NCBI GenBank assembly: GCA_017455085.1
Contig: JAFTBT010000024.1
Coordinates: 1-25,066 of the forward strand
Length of the DNA stretch: 25,066 nt
Direction: 5' to 3'
Source: Synergistaceae bacterium
Lineage (GTDB): Bacteria > Synergistota > Synergistia > Synergistales > Aminobacteriaceae
The first letter of the stretch is position 1. Every line of letters starts with the position of its first letter. A model generated the notes under the pieces. The model did no database searches. It saw nothing but the letters and a program-made list of their open reading frames with translations, and had not been told where the DNA came from. The position numbers were made by a program, and so were the translations under genes. Shown piece by piece: positions 1-7,903 of this stretch.

Positions 1-1457
1 GTCAGCGTGAATTGTCCGCAGTCCTTGCAGTGAATCGCAGGCACAGGGATTCCCCAAACCCTTTGGCGGGAAATGCACCAGTCCGAACGCGAGCTGACCA
101 TGTTATAGATTCTGTCGCGTCCCCAGTCAGGAATCCACCTCACCTCTTCGTCGATGATGCGTAATGCCTCGTCGCGGAACTCCTTGACGTTGATGAACCA
201 CTGATCCGTCGCGCGGAAGATTACGGGCTTCTTGCACCTCCAGCAGTGCGGGTAACTGTGATCGATTTTTCCGAGACCTAAGAGTCTGCCTTTTGCCTTG
301 ATGAGTTCGAGGGCTTTGTTGCCGCCGTCAGCTAGACTCATTCCTCCGACAATGGGTAATTCTTTGTCGAAGTATCCTGCGTGATCGACTGAGCTGTAGA
401 TTTTCAGGCCGTACCTGACTCCTGTTTCGTAGTCCTCCACGCCGTGTCCCGGTGAAGTGTGTACGCAGCCCGTACCTGTCTCAAGCTCCACGTAGTCTGC
501 AAGCACCACAAGAATCTCATGCTCATAGAACGGGTGAAGGGGCTTCATGTTTTCGAGGTCTGCACCCTTGACGGTGAAAAGCTCCGTGAACTGCATACCG
601 GTGTGTGCGCTGACGGAGTCCTTCAGTGCCGCCGCAAAAACGTAGACCTTCCCGCCTGACTCGTAGAACGTGTAATCGTATCTGGGGTGAACTGCGACAC
701 CTGCGCTTGACGGGAGAGTCCACGGTGTAGTTGTCCAGATGACTATATACGTGTCTTTGCCGGCGAGCTGAGGGAATTCCTGTGCTGCTCCGGGCAACGG
801 ATAGGCTACGTACACGGAGGGGGATTCTTCGTCCCAGTACTCAATTTCTCCTGCGGCGAGTGCAGTCTGGCAGTCGGTGCACCAGTATACGGGTTTGAGT
901 CCGCGATAGATGAGGCTTTTCTGTACCATGTCTGCGAAGGCGTGAAGCTCTAGGTGTTCATATTTCGGGTCAAGAGTCATGTATGGGTGTTCCCATTCGC
1001 CGAGACCTCCGAGACGTTTGAACTCTTCGCGCTGGACTCCGAGATAGTGAATCGCTGTGGCCTTGCACTGTTTCCGGAGAGCTACGGGGTCTACACCTGT
1101 GCCGAGCTTCGAGAGCTTTGCGTCCCTGAGTGAGCGTAACTCTATGGGCAGTCCGTGAGTGTCCCACCCGGGAACGTATGGGGTGTAACGGCCGGTCATG
1201 GTTTTTGCTTTCACGATGAAGTCCTTGAGAATCTTGTTGAAGGCTGTACCGATGTGAATATCTCCGTTAGCGTAAGGAGGGCCGTCGTGCAGAAGGAAAC
1301 TTTCTGGGGAATGTTCGCGGGCGTGAAGGGCTTTGTGGTAGATGTCGTGAGAGTCCCAGAACTCAAGGAATGATGGTTCACGTTTAGCGAGGTTAGCGCG
1401 CATAGGAAACTTAGTAACAGGAAGATTTAGGGTATCTTTATAGTCTTTGCTGTCCAT
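1..1457 (-). CDS. ileS: Isoleucyl-tRNA synthetase, N-terminal 485 codons (runs off the window)
   Basis: Class I aminoacyl-tRNA synthetase that charges tRNA-Ile in the cytoplasm. The minus-strand frame stays open from the ATG at 1457 to the window edge. Visible in order: the family N-terminus (DYKDTLNLPVTKFPMR), PPYANGDIHIGT with the HIGH signature, GWDTHGLPIE, the CP1 editing domain (WTTTPWTLPSS, then GTGCVHTSPGHGVEDYETG), and the return to the catalytic core (WCISRQRVWGIPVP). The KMSKS loop, anticodon-binding domain and C-terminal zinc motif lie beyond position 1. An AGGAGG at 1472-1477 precedes the ATG with a rather long 14-nt spacing; no other in-frame start is better. It is divergent from the LRR gene. 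No T-box leader is seen. Identification is secure. Confidence 0.97.
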   Translation of the reverse strand, partial: MDSKDYKDTLNLPVTKFPMRANLAKREPSFLEFWDSHDIYHKALHAREHSPESFLLHDGPPYANGDIHIGTAFNKILKDFIVKAKTMTGRYTPYVPGWDTHGLPIELRSLRDAKLSKLGTGVDPVALRKQCKATAIHYLGVQREEFKRLGGLGEWEHPYMTLDPKYEHLELHAFADMVQKSLIYRGLKPVYWCTDCQTALAAGEIEYWDEESPSVYVAYPLPGAAQEFPQLAGKDTYIVIWTTTPWTLPSSAGVAVHPRYDYTFYESGGKVYVFAAALKDSVSAHTGMQFTELFTVKGADLENMKPLHPFYEHEILVVLADYVELETGTGCVHTSPGHGVEDYETGVRYGLKIYSSVDHAGYFDKELPIVGGMSLADGGNKALELIKAKGRLLGLGKIDHSYPHCWRCKKPVIFRATDQWFINVKEFRDEALRIIDEEVRWIPDWGRDRIYNMVSSRSDWCISRQRVWGIPVPAIHCKDCGQFTL

Positions 1458-1509
1458 AAGTAATAGTGATGCCTCCTGAAAAATGAAATGTGTTGTGAAT
1501 AATTTGGTA

Positions 1510-1518
1510 ATACTATCA
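1510..1518 (-). promoter_or_regulatory. Possible extended -10 promoter of ileS
   Basis: On the minus strand this reads TGA-TAGTAT, an extended -10 about 50 nt upstream of the ileS ATG. No good -35 is visible. Prediction from sequence only. Confidence 0.35.
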
Positions 1519-1546
1519 CAAAAACGAAAAGGCGAATAAATTCCGG

Positions 1547-1555
1547 TGCTATAAT
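1547..1555 (+). promoter_or_regulatory. Extended -10 promoter of the LRR gene
   Basis: TGC-TATAAT is a perfect -10 with an upstream TG, about 70 nt before the ATG at 1625. The -35 region is A-rich and unlike TTGACA, as expected for an extended -10 promoter. Confidence 0.45.
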
Positions 1556-1624
1556 CGCAAATAATAAACATATCCACGATACTTTTTCCACAGACTCATA
1601 CATACTAAAGGCAGTGAATAGCTT

Positions 1625-2877
1625 ATGAAGAGATGCAGTAGCAAGTTTTTGGCAACAGCTTTTGCGGTGATGTGTGTTGTACTCACGGGAAGTGCGTTTG
1701 CTGACGTAGCAGTGAATAAAGCTAATTTCCCTGATGCAGTATTCCGCAGCTATATCCGGACAAAATTCGGTACAACTCTCACAACTTCCACCATTGCGAC
1801 AATCAAGGAGCTTGATGTTTCGGAGTTAGGCATATACTCCCTGAGCGGAATAGGACACTTTACGGCTTTGGAGAATCTGGATTGCAACGGTAATCAATTA
1901 ACGACCCTAGACCTGAGCAGCAACAATAAACTGCTTAATCTCTACTGCAACGATAATCAATGAACGACGCTGGACCTGAACAGAAACACTAAACTGACTC
2001 GTGTGGACTGCTACAACAATCAATTGGCCTCTCTCAATGTGAGCAAGAACACTGCTTTAGAGCACCTTGACTGTATCGATAATCGTCTTACAACGCTTGA
2101 CGTGAGCAAGAACACAAACTTGGGAAATTTGGATTGCGCGAACAACCAGCTTAAGACTCTTGATGTGAGCAATAACACAGCATTAAGGTATCTGGTCTGT
2201 GGAAATAATCAGCTAACAACTCTTGACCTGAGCAATAACACAGGACTATATGCGCTTAACTGCAAGAATAACCAGCCCAGCCGTTCAGCCTCAGCCGATT
2301 AACGAAGCTAAATTACCTTGAGTGTGATTACACTATCACCAGATCAGGCAACATATACTATCTTAACTTGACGGCTCTGAAAAAAGCGTGGGGTGTGAAT
2401 TTTAACCCTGCCGATAACGATGATGTTGTTATATGTGCAGATTCCCCCAGCGATGCACTTAGACTGTCAGACATTAAGGACACATCTTCAGGCGAATATG
2501 TAGTGTGTTTCAGTACAACGGAGTCCCAAGCATTGGAATGTATAAATATTGATTTTGGTGAAGACTTCGAGTTATTCGTCTATCCTGCTTCCGGTTCATC
2601 GTCAGGCCCAGCAGACGCAGCTACAGCTCCATCAATCACCACGACAGAGCTTCCCCACGCAACTGTCGGCACAGCATACTCCTTCCAGCTCTCGGCTTCA
2701 GCTTCAGCAACATGGACCATCAAGGGAAAACTCCCCGCAGGACTCAGCATGAACAGCTCAGGACTCATCACAGGCACTCCCACAAAAGACGGCAAGAAAA
2801 AAATCACCTTCACCGCAGAAAACTCCGCAGGCAAGGCAAAGAAAACGCTCACATTCACCGTGTACGGCCGCAAGTGA
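1625..2877 (+). pseudogene. Secreted leucine-rich-repeat protein with C-terminal He_PIG Ig-like domain, disrupted twice
   Basis: Residues 1-26 are a signal peptide (K/R start, hydrophobic core, GSAFA cleavage). A short cap (NKANFPDAVFRSYI) is followed by seven or eight 21-residue repeats of the pattern L-x-x-L-x-C-x-x-N-Q-L-T-T-L-D-V-S-x-N-T-x. The C-terminal ~85 residues (about 2610-2870) resemble a He_PIG Ig-like domain, with a PAGLSMNSSGLITGTP core. Two lesions break the gene. A TGA at 1961-1963 stands where sibling repeats have a leucine codon (TTA to TGA would suffice). A frameshift near 2270-2295 moves the reading into the frame that carries LTKLNYLEC and the Ig domain up to the stop at 2875-2877. 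Products of this type are cell-surface or secreted; ligand unknown. Decaying gene, phase-off allele or sequencing error cannot be told apart here. Confidence 0.8.
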
Positions 2878-2904
2878 TCTCGACGCTGAGATTTGTAGAG
2901 ATTG

Positions 2905-2935
2905 CCCCTCTCAATAACGGGAGGGGATATTTTTT
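2905..2935 (+). terminator. Rho-independent terminator of the LRR gene
   Basis: CCCCTCTC (2905-2912), a 6-nt AATAAC loop and GGGAGGGG (2919-2926) form an 8-bp stem with one G-T pair, followed by ATATTTTTT. It lies 28 nt after the LRR stop. There is no T-run on the opposite side, so it serves the plus strand only. Confidence 0.85.
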
Positions 2936-2963
2936 GCTATTAATGCTTGACGCAACGACACAG

Positions 2964-4544
2964 CTAAATGTCTGACGCAACACCCTCACTATTTTTTCTG
3001 GAGAATGCCTGACGCAGCAGCCCCCATTCCTCAAACTTCATCACTGACGTAATCAGCGCATACACTCCCGCCGCAACTCCTATCACTCCCAACACCCACA
3101 TACTCCGCATCCCAACTCTCCACGCAGAATCATACGGCCACACAAATTTATACACCATGATCGCCGCATCCATCACTGCCAGCGCAGAAAGATAGTCCCA
3201 GAAGAATCTTGACGTTATGATCCCCAACGGACGCCCCAGCTTTTTCCGGACATACCGAAGCCCCAGCATCCCAGACAACGTAAACGCTATTCCCGGCGCA
3301 AGTGCAAGACCGTTATACCCCATCGGGTACGCAAGTGCAGCCGACAACACCGCAGTAGCTCCCACGCTGAACACCGTCACCCTGAACGCCTCACGCGGCA
3401 TCGACAACGCATACAGTGCCCTCATCACCACAGTAGAACACGCCATACCGGGAAGCCCCAACATGCTGAAGGCCAGTGTCGTAGTCGTAGCATCCCATGC
3501 CCAAGCCCCGAACTCTCCGCGCACAAACACCAAATGCACGAACTCTCTCGATATCTCCATCATTCCGATAGATGCCGGCAACACCACGAACAGCGCGAAT
3601 CTCACAGCCTGCCTCAGAGTCGCAACGAACTCATCATCATTTTCTGCACGCGCCAACTGCGGCAACACTGCCTGCGAAATCGCTATCACGAACAATCCCA
3701 ACGGTAACTGAAGTATCCTGTTCGAGTAGTTCAGTACCGAAATACTCCCAGCCTCTAGGAACGAGCCTAGCATACGACTGATTACCGGATTCACCTGATT
3801 CAGGGAGAGCCCTGCGGCATACGGCAGAAACAGCTTCATGATCTTCCGGAGGTCTGGGTCTCCTAAATTCGGACGTGAGGGGTACAATACGGCCTTCATC
3901 CTGAAACTGTACAGCCACTGCGTCAGGAAATGCGCACATCCTCCGCAAAGTACCGACAGTGCAAGACCATAGACTCCATACTTGGCCGCAAAGAATGGGG
4001 CTGTGATTATGAATACTAGGTTGCTGAATGCAGGGGACAATGCCGGCACGAAGAATGACCCCAGCGAATTTAGCTCTCCCATCGTCAGCGCACTTAGTGA
4101 TATCACGATCAGGAACGGGAACATCCACCGAGTCAGGCTCACCGCAAGCGAAGTATTTGCCTCGTCGAAACCGGGTGCCATGAACTTCACGAGGGCAGGT
4201 GCGAACGCTATACCCAGTCCCACAACGAACATGCTCACGCACAGCAATACCGTCATAGTTCCGCGAGCGAGAGACAGAGCTTTTTCGCGGCCTTTGGTGA
4301 GCGATTGGGAGAACACAGGCACGAATGCAGCGGATAATGCTCCTTCTGCAAGTAACTGGCGGGCTAGATTCGAGAGGGTATACGCTACGTTGAAGGCATC
4401 AAGTGTGCGAGTAGCTCCGAACAGTGCTGCAACGATAACTTCACGCACGAGTCCGAGTATTCGGCTGATCATAGTACCTGCCATCATGAACACTGCATGA
4501 CGAACCATAGAGGGCTTTGACGATTGAGAATTATTAGTCTGCAA
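2964..4544 (-). CDS. murJ: MurJ/MviN lipid II flippase
   Basis: Integral membrane protein of the MOP superfamily that moves lipid II across the inner membrane for peptidoglycan synthesis. About 526 residues, close to the family norm, with many hydrophobic segments. The N-terminal signature is clear: SRILGLVREVIVAALFG, then DAFNVAYTLSNLARQLLAEGALSAAFVPVF. The frame could open at a GTG at 4556, but that codon lies inside a strong Shine-Dalgarno (GAGGTGAT, minus-strand 4559-4552). The TTG at 4544, seven nt downstream, is therefore preferred. It is the last gene of the minus-strand operon, 33 nt after comF. Confident. Confidence 0.95.
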   Translation of the reverse strand: MQTNNSQSSKPSMVRHAVFMMAGTMISRILGLVREVIVAALFGATRTLDAFNVAYTLSNLARQLLAEGALSAAFVPVFSQSLTKGREKALSLARGTMTVLLCVSMFVVGLGIAFAPALVKFMAPGFDEANTSLAVSLTRWMFPFLIVISLSALTMGELNSLGSFFVPALSPAFSNLVFIITAPFFAAKYGVYGLALSVLCGGCAHFLTQWLYSFRMKAVLYPSRPNLGDPDLRKIMKLFLPYAAGLSLNQVNPVISRMLGSFLEAGSISVLNYSNRILQLPLGLFVIAISQAVLPQLARAENDDEFVATLRQAVRFALFVVLPASIGMMEISREFVHLVFVRGEFGAWAWDATTTTLAFSMLGLPGMACSTVVMRALYALSMPREAFRVTVFSVGATAVLSAALAYPMGYNGLALAPGIAFTLSGMLGLRYVRKKLGRPLGIITSRFFWDYLSALAVMDAAIMVYKFVWPYDSAWRVGMRSMWVLGVIGVAAGVYALITSVMKFEEWGLLRQAFSRKNSEGVASDI

Positions 4545-4577
4545 GATTAGTATCACCTCACAGAAATTATACAGGGA

Positions 4578-5369
4578 TTAGACGCTTGCGAGGGTATATG
4601 CGCAGATTACTATTGCTCCGTCACGGCGGCAGCTTTCGGCCAAGCATGACAGAGTATTTCCGGAAGTGCAGACATCATCAACGAGGGCTATACGTTTCCC
4701 ATAAACATCCCGTGTGAAGCGAAAATCTTCGTAGGTTATGTCGCTGCGAGTGGTGCTTGTGGCTCTGCGTGGGACATCACGAGTCCAAAGTGCTGCGTCA
4801 AGAATCTCGACTCCCCAAAAGTCCCGCATACCTTCAGCGAGTTCACGGCTCTGGTTGTAGCCGCGGTCACTGTACAGGTGCAACGGAACAGGTATCAGAA
4901 CGTCAGCCCTGCATTGCCCGAAGAGTTCAGCCATGTGTCTGCCCAAAGGCCGGCCAAGTTCGCGCATGCCTTCGTATTTGAGGCGGTGGATGATGTCCCT
5001 GATGCTGCCTTCGTGGTAGTGAGTCGCTGCGTAGACGGTGAGAGTGCCGAGATTTCTGGTGATGACTTCTCCGGTGAAGAGTGTGGGGAGTATGCGCGCG
5101 GGAGCTGGTGATGCGTTGACGGAGTGAGCAATATTTTCGGGAGTGAGTGATGCGTTGACAGAGTGAGTGATGTTTTCGGGAGTGAGTGATGCGTTGACAT
5201 GAGGGGTAATGTTTTCGTGTATGAGTGATGTATCCGCGTCATGCTGATATTTTCTGCACTCTGGGCAAATTTCCACGCCGGGCTTTCCGCATACAGGACA
5301 GCTCACCGGAAAAATGAAGTGCAATAATATCTCCCAAAAACGACTCATATTCTTCACGCTAATATTCAT
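4578..5369 (-). CDS. comF: ComF-family phosphoribosyltransferase-like protein with a 39-bp repeat insert
   Basis: Relative of ComFC, a DNA-uptake (transformation) factor, and of E. coli GntX. Visible parts: an N-terminal four-cysteine zinc finger (CPVCGKPGVEICPEC, residues ~25-39), a spacer, and a type I phosphoribosyltransferase domain with the RGYNQSRELA stretch and the PRPP-binding loop ALVDDVCTSGNTL. The spacer is unusual: 13-residue units such as SLTPENITHSVNA are repeated three times (bases 5110-5226). The start is ATG 5369, six nt after AGGG; a GTG at 5372 is too close to that site. It overlaps the end of rnhA by 11 bp, suggesting translational coupling. comEA and comEC lie 5 kb away. 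The family is sure; a role in competence here is inference. Confidence 0.9.
   Translation of the reverse strand: MNISVKNMSRFWEILLHFIFPVSCPVCGKPGVEICPECRKYQHDADTSLIHENITPHVNASLTPENITHSVNASLTPENIAHSVNASPAPARILPTLFTGEVITRNLGTLTVYAATHYHEGSIRDIIHRLKYEGMRELGRPLGRHMAELFGQCRADVLIPVPLHLYSDRGYNQSRELAEGMRDFWGVEILDAALWTRDVPRRATSTTRSDITYEDFRFTRDVYGKRIALVDDVCTSGNTLSCLAESCRRDGAIVICAYTLASV
5110..5226 (-). repeat. Three 39-bp in-frame tandem repeats inside comF
   Basis: Units at 5110-5148, 5149-5187 and 5188-5226. The first two are nearly identical; the third diverges in its second half. Each encodes 13 residues (S-L-x-x-E-N-I-x-x-x-V-N-A), so changes in copy number keep the frame. They lie between the zinc finger and the phosphoribosyltransferase domain. 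Confidence 0.9.
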
Positions 5370-5820
5370 CACGCGCCCTGTGGACTAATGCATCACACCG
5401 GTTATTGCGCTCGTCATAAGCGTGTCCCTTGACCCAGTGCCAATTTACTTTGTGAGTCTTCGTGAGTGAGTAGAGTTTTTCCCATAAATCCCTGTTGGGA
5501 ATATCTCCGCCGTCTTTCTGCCAGCCCTTGCGCCTCCAGTTGTAGATCCATCCCTTCACGAAAGCGTTCTGCATGTATGCCGAGTCAGTGTGCAAGTCTA
5601 CCTCACACGGAACTTTCAGGGCCTCAAGCGCACGTATAGCAGCAGTAAGCTCCATGCGGTTGTTTGTGGTGTTGGGTTCAGCTCCATAGATTTCGCGTTC
5701 TTTCTTGTGAGCAGGTGAGTAGAGTATCGCTGCCCAGCCTCCTAGTCCGGGATTCGGTGAAGCTCCTCCATCGGTGTAGATTATCACGTGCGGCAAAGAG
5801 CCATTGCTATTTTTCAGCAT
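5359..5820 (-). CDS. rnhA: Ribonuclease HI
   Basis: Cytoplasmic endonuclease that cuts the RNA strand of RNA-DNA hybrids. At 153 residues it has the normal bacterial length. All four acidic catalytic positions are visible: D in YTDGGASPNPG, E in NNRMELTAAIRAL, D in LHTDSAYM and D in NNRCDALVHRAR. The basic handle WIYNWRRKGWQ and the KVNWHWVKGHA stretch with the catalytic-loop histidine are also present. GGAGG stands five to six nt before the ATG at 5820. The first ten residues before the conserved VIIYTDGG belong to a 58-bp duplicated segment (see the repeat entry). It lies between the DUF3084 gene and comF in the operon. Certain. Confidence 0.97.
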   Translation of the reverse strand: MLKNSNGSLPHVIIYTDGGASPNPGLGGWAAILYSPAHKKEREIYGAEPNTTNNRMELTAAIRALEALKVPCEVDLHTDSAYMQNAFVKGWIYNWRRKGWQKDGGDIPNRDLWEKLYSLTKTHKVNWHWVKGHAYDERNNRCDALVHRARDEY

Positions 5821-5925
5821 AACAGCCTCCGAAAAACCTCAAGTGTTCCTGCAAAGTATCAGCACTGTTTTTCTGCATAACAGCCTCCGTAAATCATTAC
5901 CTTTTCATGCAAAATATCATCACTC
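5793..5925 (-). repeat. 58-bp phased duplication spanning the rnhA start
   Basis: Copies begin at 5793, 5851 and (decayed after ~20 bp) 5909, exactly 58 bp apart. The first two share GCAAA, then ~10 bp further a T5 run, GCATAACAGCCTCCG and A-rich flanks. On the minus strand the unit carries CGGAGGCTGTTATG, so the ribosome-binding site and start codon of rnhA exist twice. The third copy reaches the stop of the DUF3084 gene. Confidence 0.8.
5807..5878 (-). CDS. Possible 23-residue leader ORF overlapping the rnhA start
   Basis: ATG at 5878 is preceded by the same GGAGG and spacing as rnhA. It encodes a 23-residue peptide beginning MQKNSADTLQEH and stopping at TAG 5807-5809, 12 nt inside rnhA in another frame. 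Its first codons match the rnhA start (MLKNSNGSL), showing it arose by the 58-bp duplication. It could couple or damp rnhA translation, or be inert. No known family. Confidence 0.3.
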   Translation of the reverse strand: MQKNSADTLQEHLRFFGGCYAEK

Positions 5926-7026
5926 CTCAAAAACTATGTCTATCACTACAGGCCCTTCAGTGTATATGTCTCCGGAAGCTAACGCACTTATTATCACAGG
6001 AGAATCTATCTTGCTGAGAGTATCTACTGCGCTGAAAAACTCCTCCCCGCTCATTGTCCCGATGTTGTTCGTCGAAGGCTCCGGCAATATCCCGTCATGT
6101 ATCGCTTTGCTCCGAAGTTCCCTCAAAAATTCCTGCATAATATCCTCAGCCTTTTCACTCGCACCGTTCGCAAAAAACTTCCTGTACACAGGCTCCCCAT
6201 CAGGATACATCACTATGCTCGTCCCGGACTCAAACCTCACAATCACGCGCATGTTCTCACCAGCAACAGAGTTCTCCACTGACACTGCACGCACATACTG
6301 CCTCATGTCCGCACTCATAATCCCGTCAATCAATGCCGACTCAGCCTCAGCGTCAAACTCCACAGGAATATCCCTCATCCTCGCCAATGCCTGATTCGAG
6401 ACTCTCGCCAACACATTCAGGCGGACTTGCTGCTTAAGGGAGTTCATGCCTGCCGTGATTTCTTCTCTGGTCATTCCCGACTCGAATGCCGTCTGCCCAA
6501 GCAACACGTTCGCACTCAACGCTATAGCCTCATTCCGGAGAGCCTTGATCTCGTCACGGAGCTGCTGTGATTCTTCTCGCATGATTCGCAGTGATGCCTG
6601 CAACTCGTCACGCTGAAGCTCAAGCAAAAGCTGGTCGTTCCTCATCGAGTCCAGCTCCAGACTCGTGATGTCCAGACTCGCCGCCGCCTCAGCAAGACTC
6701 ACACGTGCCTGTTGTGCATTTTGTTCGCTCTGGGTCAGCTGGAATTGCAGGTTGTACATCTGCTGTTTGAGCATCTTCATCCCGAAAAGGGCAGTCCTCA
6801 CGTCCTGAGACAGTACAGAAGTTACTCCGAGTATCCCGATCGCTATGAATGCTCCAGTTATTGCTGTGATGAGTCTGCTGGTGTGTTTAGGCCTGAGACG
6901 GAAGACAGACATGCGTTTTTTTCCGAGCTTTGAGCCGAGAGAGTCCCCCAGCACTGCAAGCCCTGCACTCCCGAAAACTAGGGACAGGATTAACAGCCAG
7001 TTAGTACCCGAGAAGAATTGCAGCAA
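5920..7026 (-). CDS. DUF3084 (COG4372-like) membrane-anchored coiled-coil protein
   Basis: A 368-residue protein of unknown function. It has two N-terminal membrane segments (about residues 7-27 and 53-73) separated by the family stretch LGDSLGSKLGKKRMSVFRLRP. A long coiled coil follows (about 80-175, rich in Q, E, L and A), then a mixed alpha/beta C-terminal domain with FESGTSIVMYPDGEPVY. This layout fits DUF3084 proteins of cyanobacteria and anaerobes. The start is a TTG at 7026 with GGAG 10 nt upstream; the GGAG lies in the last codons of the EamA gene. It is 6 nt after that gene and 99 nt before rnhA. Family assignment rests on the N-terminal motif and layout. Function unknown; probably in the cell envelope. 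Confidence 0.8.
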   Translation of the reverse strand: MLQFFSGTNWLLILSLVFGSAGLAVLGDSLGSKLGKKRMSVFRLRPKHTSRLITAITGAFIAIGILGVTSVLSQDVRTALFGMKMLKQQMYNLQFQLTQSEQNAQQARVSLAEAAASLDITSLELDSMRNDQLLLELQRDELQASLRIMREESQQLRDEIKALRNEAIALSANVLLGQTAFESGMTREEITAGMNSLKQQVRLNVLARVSNQALARMRDIPVEFDAEAESALIDGIMSADMRQYVRAVSVENSVAGENMRVIVRFESGTSIVMYPDGEPVYRKFFANGASEKAEDIMQEFLRELRSKAIHDGILPEPSTNNIGTMSGEEFFSAVDTLSKIDSPVIISALASGDIYTEGPVVIDIVFEE

Positions 7027-7032
7027 GATTTT

Positions 7033-7899
7033 TCAGCTCCTTATGTGTATATACGGTTCAAGCTCCGAGATCATCACTGACGCAAATATCACTACACACC
7101 CTACACCTGCCCTGAATGTGAGTGTCTCGCCAAGAAACGCCATCCCGCTCACCAGTCCAAACACTGACTCTAGGCTCATGATGATCGTCGCGTGAGAAGG
7201 CTCGGCATATTTCTGCGCACATACCTGCATGACGTACCCCCCAAACGTCACGAACACCACCGTGAACAGAAATTCATACGTGCTCCCCGTGTCAAATAAT
7301 ACCGCTCTCGACTCGAAGGCCAGCGAAGTCACCAGCATCATCACCGACAGCGTCACGAACTCCACGAAGCTCAACACTATAGGGTCTCCGCCCTGAGTGT
7401 ACCGGCTTATCGCGATAATCTGCACCGCAAACGCAACTGCACATATCACCGTCAAGACATCCCCCGTGATTGAGGCATCAGTGATCTCTTCGCCTGTGAG
7501 CATGTACATTCCCCAAACACATAACCCCGCCGCAAACAGCTTCACCCATCCCGGGAAGTCCCTGTTTACCGCCCAGAGCATCAGCGGAACCATAAGCACA
7601 TACGTCGAAGTGATGAATGCCGATCGCCCTCCGCCTATGTAGTTCAGCCCGACAGTCTGAGTCCCTATCGCGAAGAACAACAGCACCCCGATTATTGCCC
7701 CGCCCTTCAGGTCATGCATGAAGGATCTGTGTATACGCCTGTGGAAGAACATGTACAGCATCGCAGCAGCAGCAGTGAATCTCAGGAACAGCAGCCAGCA
7801 TGTCGGGTACACTCCAACGAGAATCTTCATCGTTACGAAACTAGCACCCCATACCACCGCGCAGAACAGCAGCCCTAAATCTGCAAGCACCTTCATCAT
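7033..7899 (-). CDS. EamA/DMT-superfamily transporter
   Basis: Predicted inner-membrane permease of about 288 residues with some ten hydrophobic segments in two EamA halves. The first half begins LGLLFCAVVWGASFVTMK; the second ends in the typical PSHATIIMSLESVFGLVSG, FLGETLT, GCVVIFASVM series. Substrate (metabolite, amino acid or drug) cannot be told. A TTG at 7926 would give 297 residues but lies inside the DUF1015 gene. The ATG at 7899 (or 7896), four to seven nt after GGTGA, is better placed. It follows the DUF1015 stop by 4 nt and precedes the DUF3084 start by 6 nt. Confidence 0.9.
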   Translation of the reverse strand: MMKVLADLGLLFCAVVWGASFVTMKILVGVYPTCWLLFLRFTAAAAMLYMFFHRRIHRSFMHDLKGGAIIGVLLFFAIGTQTVGLNYIGGGRSAFITSTYVLMVPLMLWAVNRDFPGWVKLFAAGLCVWGMYMLTGEEITDASITGDVLTVICAVAFAVQIIAISRYTQGGDPIVLSFVEFVTLSVMMLVTSLAFESRAVLFDTGSTYEFLFTVVFVTFGGYVMQVCAQKYAEPSHATIIMSLESVFGLVSGMAFLGETLTFRAGVGCVVIFASVMISELEPYIHIRS

Positions 7900-7903
7900 T
7901 GAG

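Noticed and set aside
1458..1624. T-box leader for ileS
   Set aside because: The upstream region is short, faces a divergent gene and shows neither the T-box consensus nor a terminator/antiterminator pair.
1961..1963. TGA recoding (selenocysteine or reassigned codon) in the LRR gene
   Set aside because: TGA is the normal stop of other genes in the window (comEA, comEC), no SECIS-like hairpin is evident, and a second frameshift lesion is present.
2943..3017. TGACGCAAC repeats at 2947 and 2972 and a similar TGACGCAGC at 3008 as regulatory sites related to the 9181 module
   Set aside because: At least two lie at or inside the 3' end of murJ, the match is only the short TTGACGC-like core, and spacing differs.
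4895..5242. 115-residue minus-strand ORF rich in STHHSLPK repeats
   Set aside because: It is the out-of-frame shadow of the 39-bp repeats in comF.
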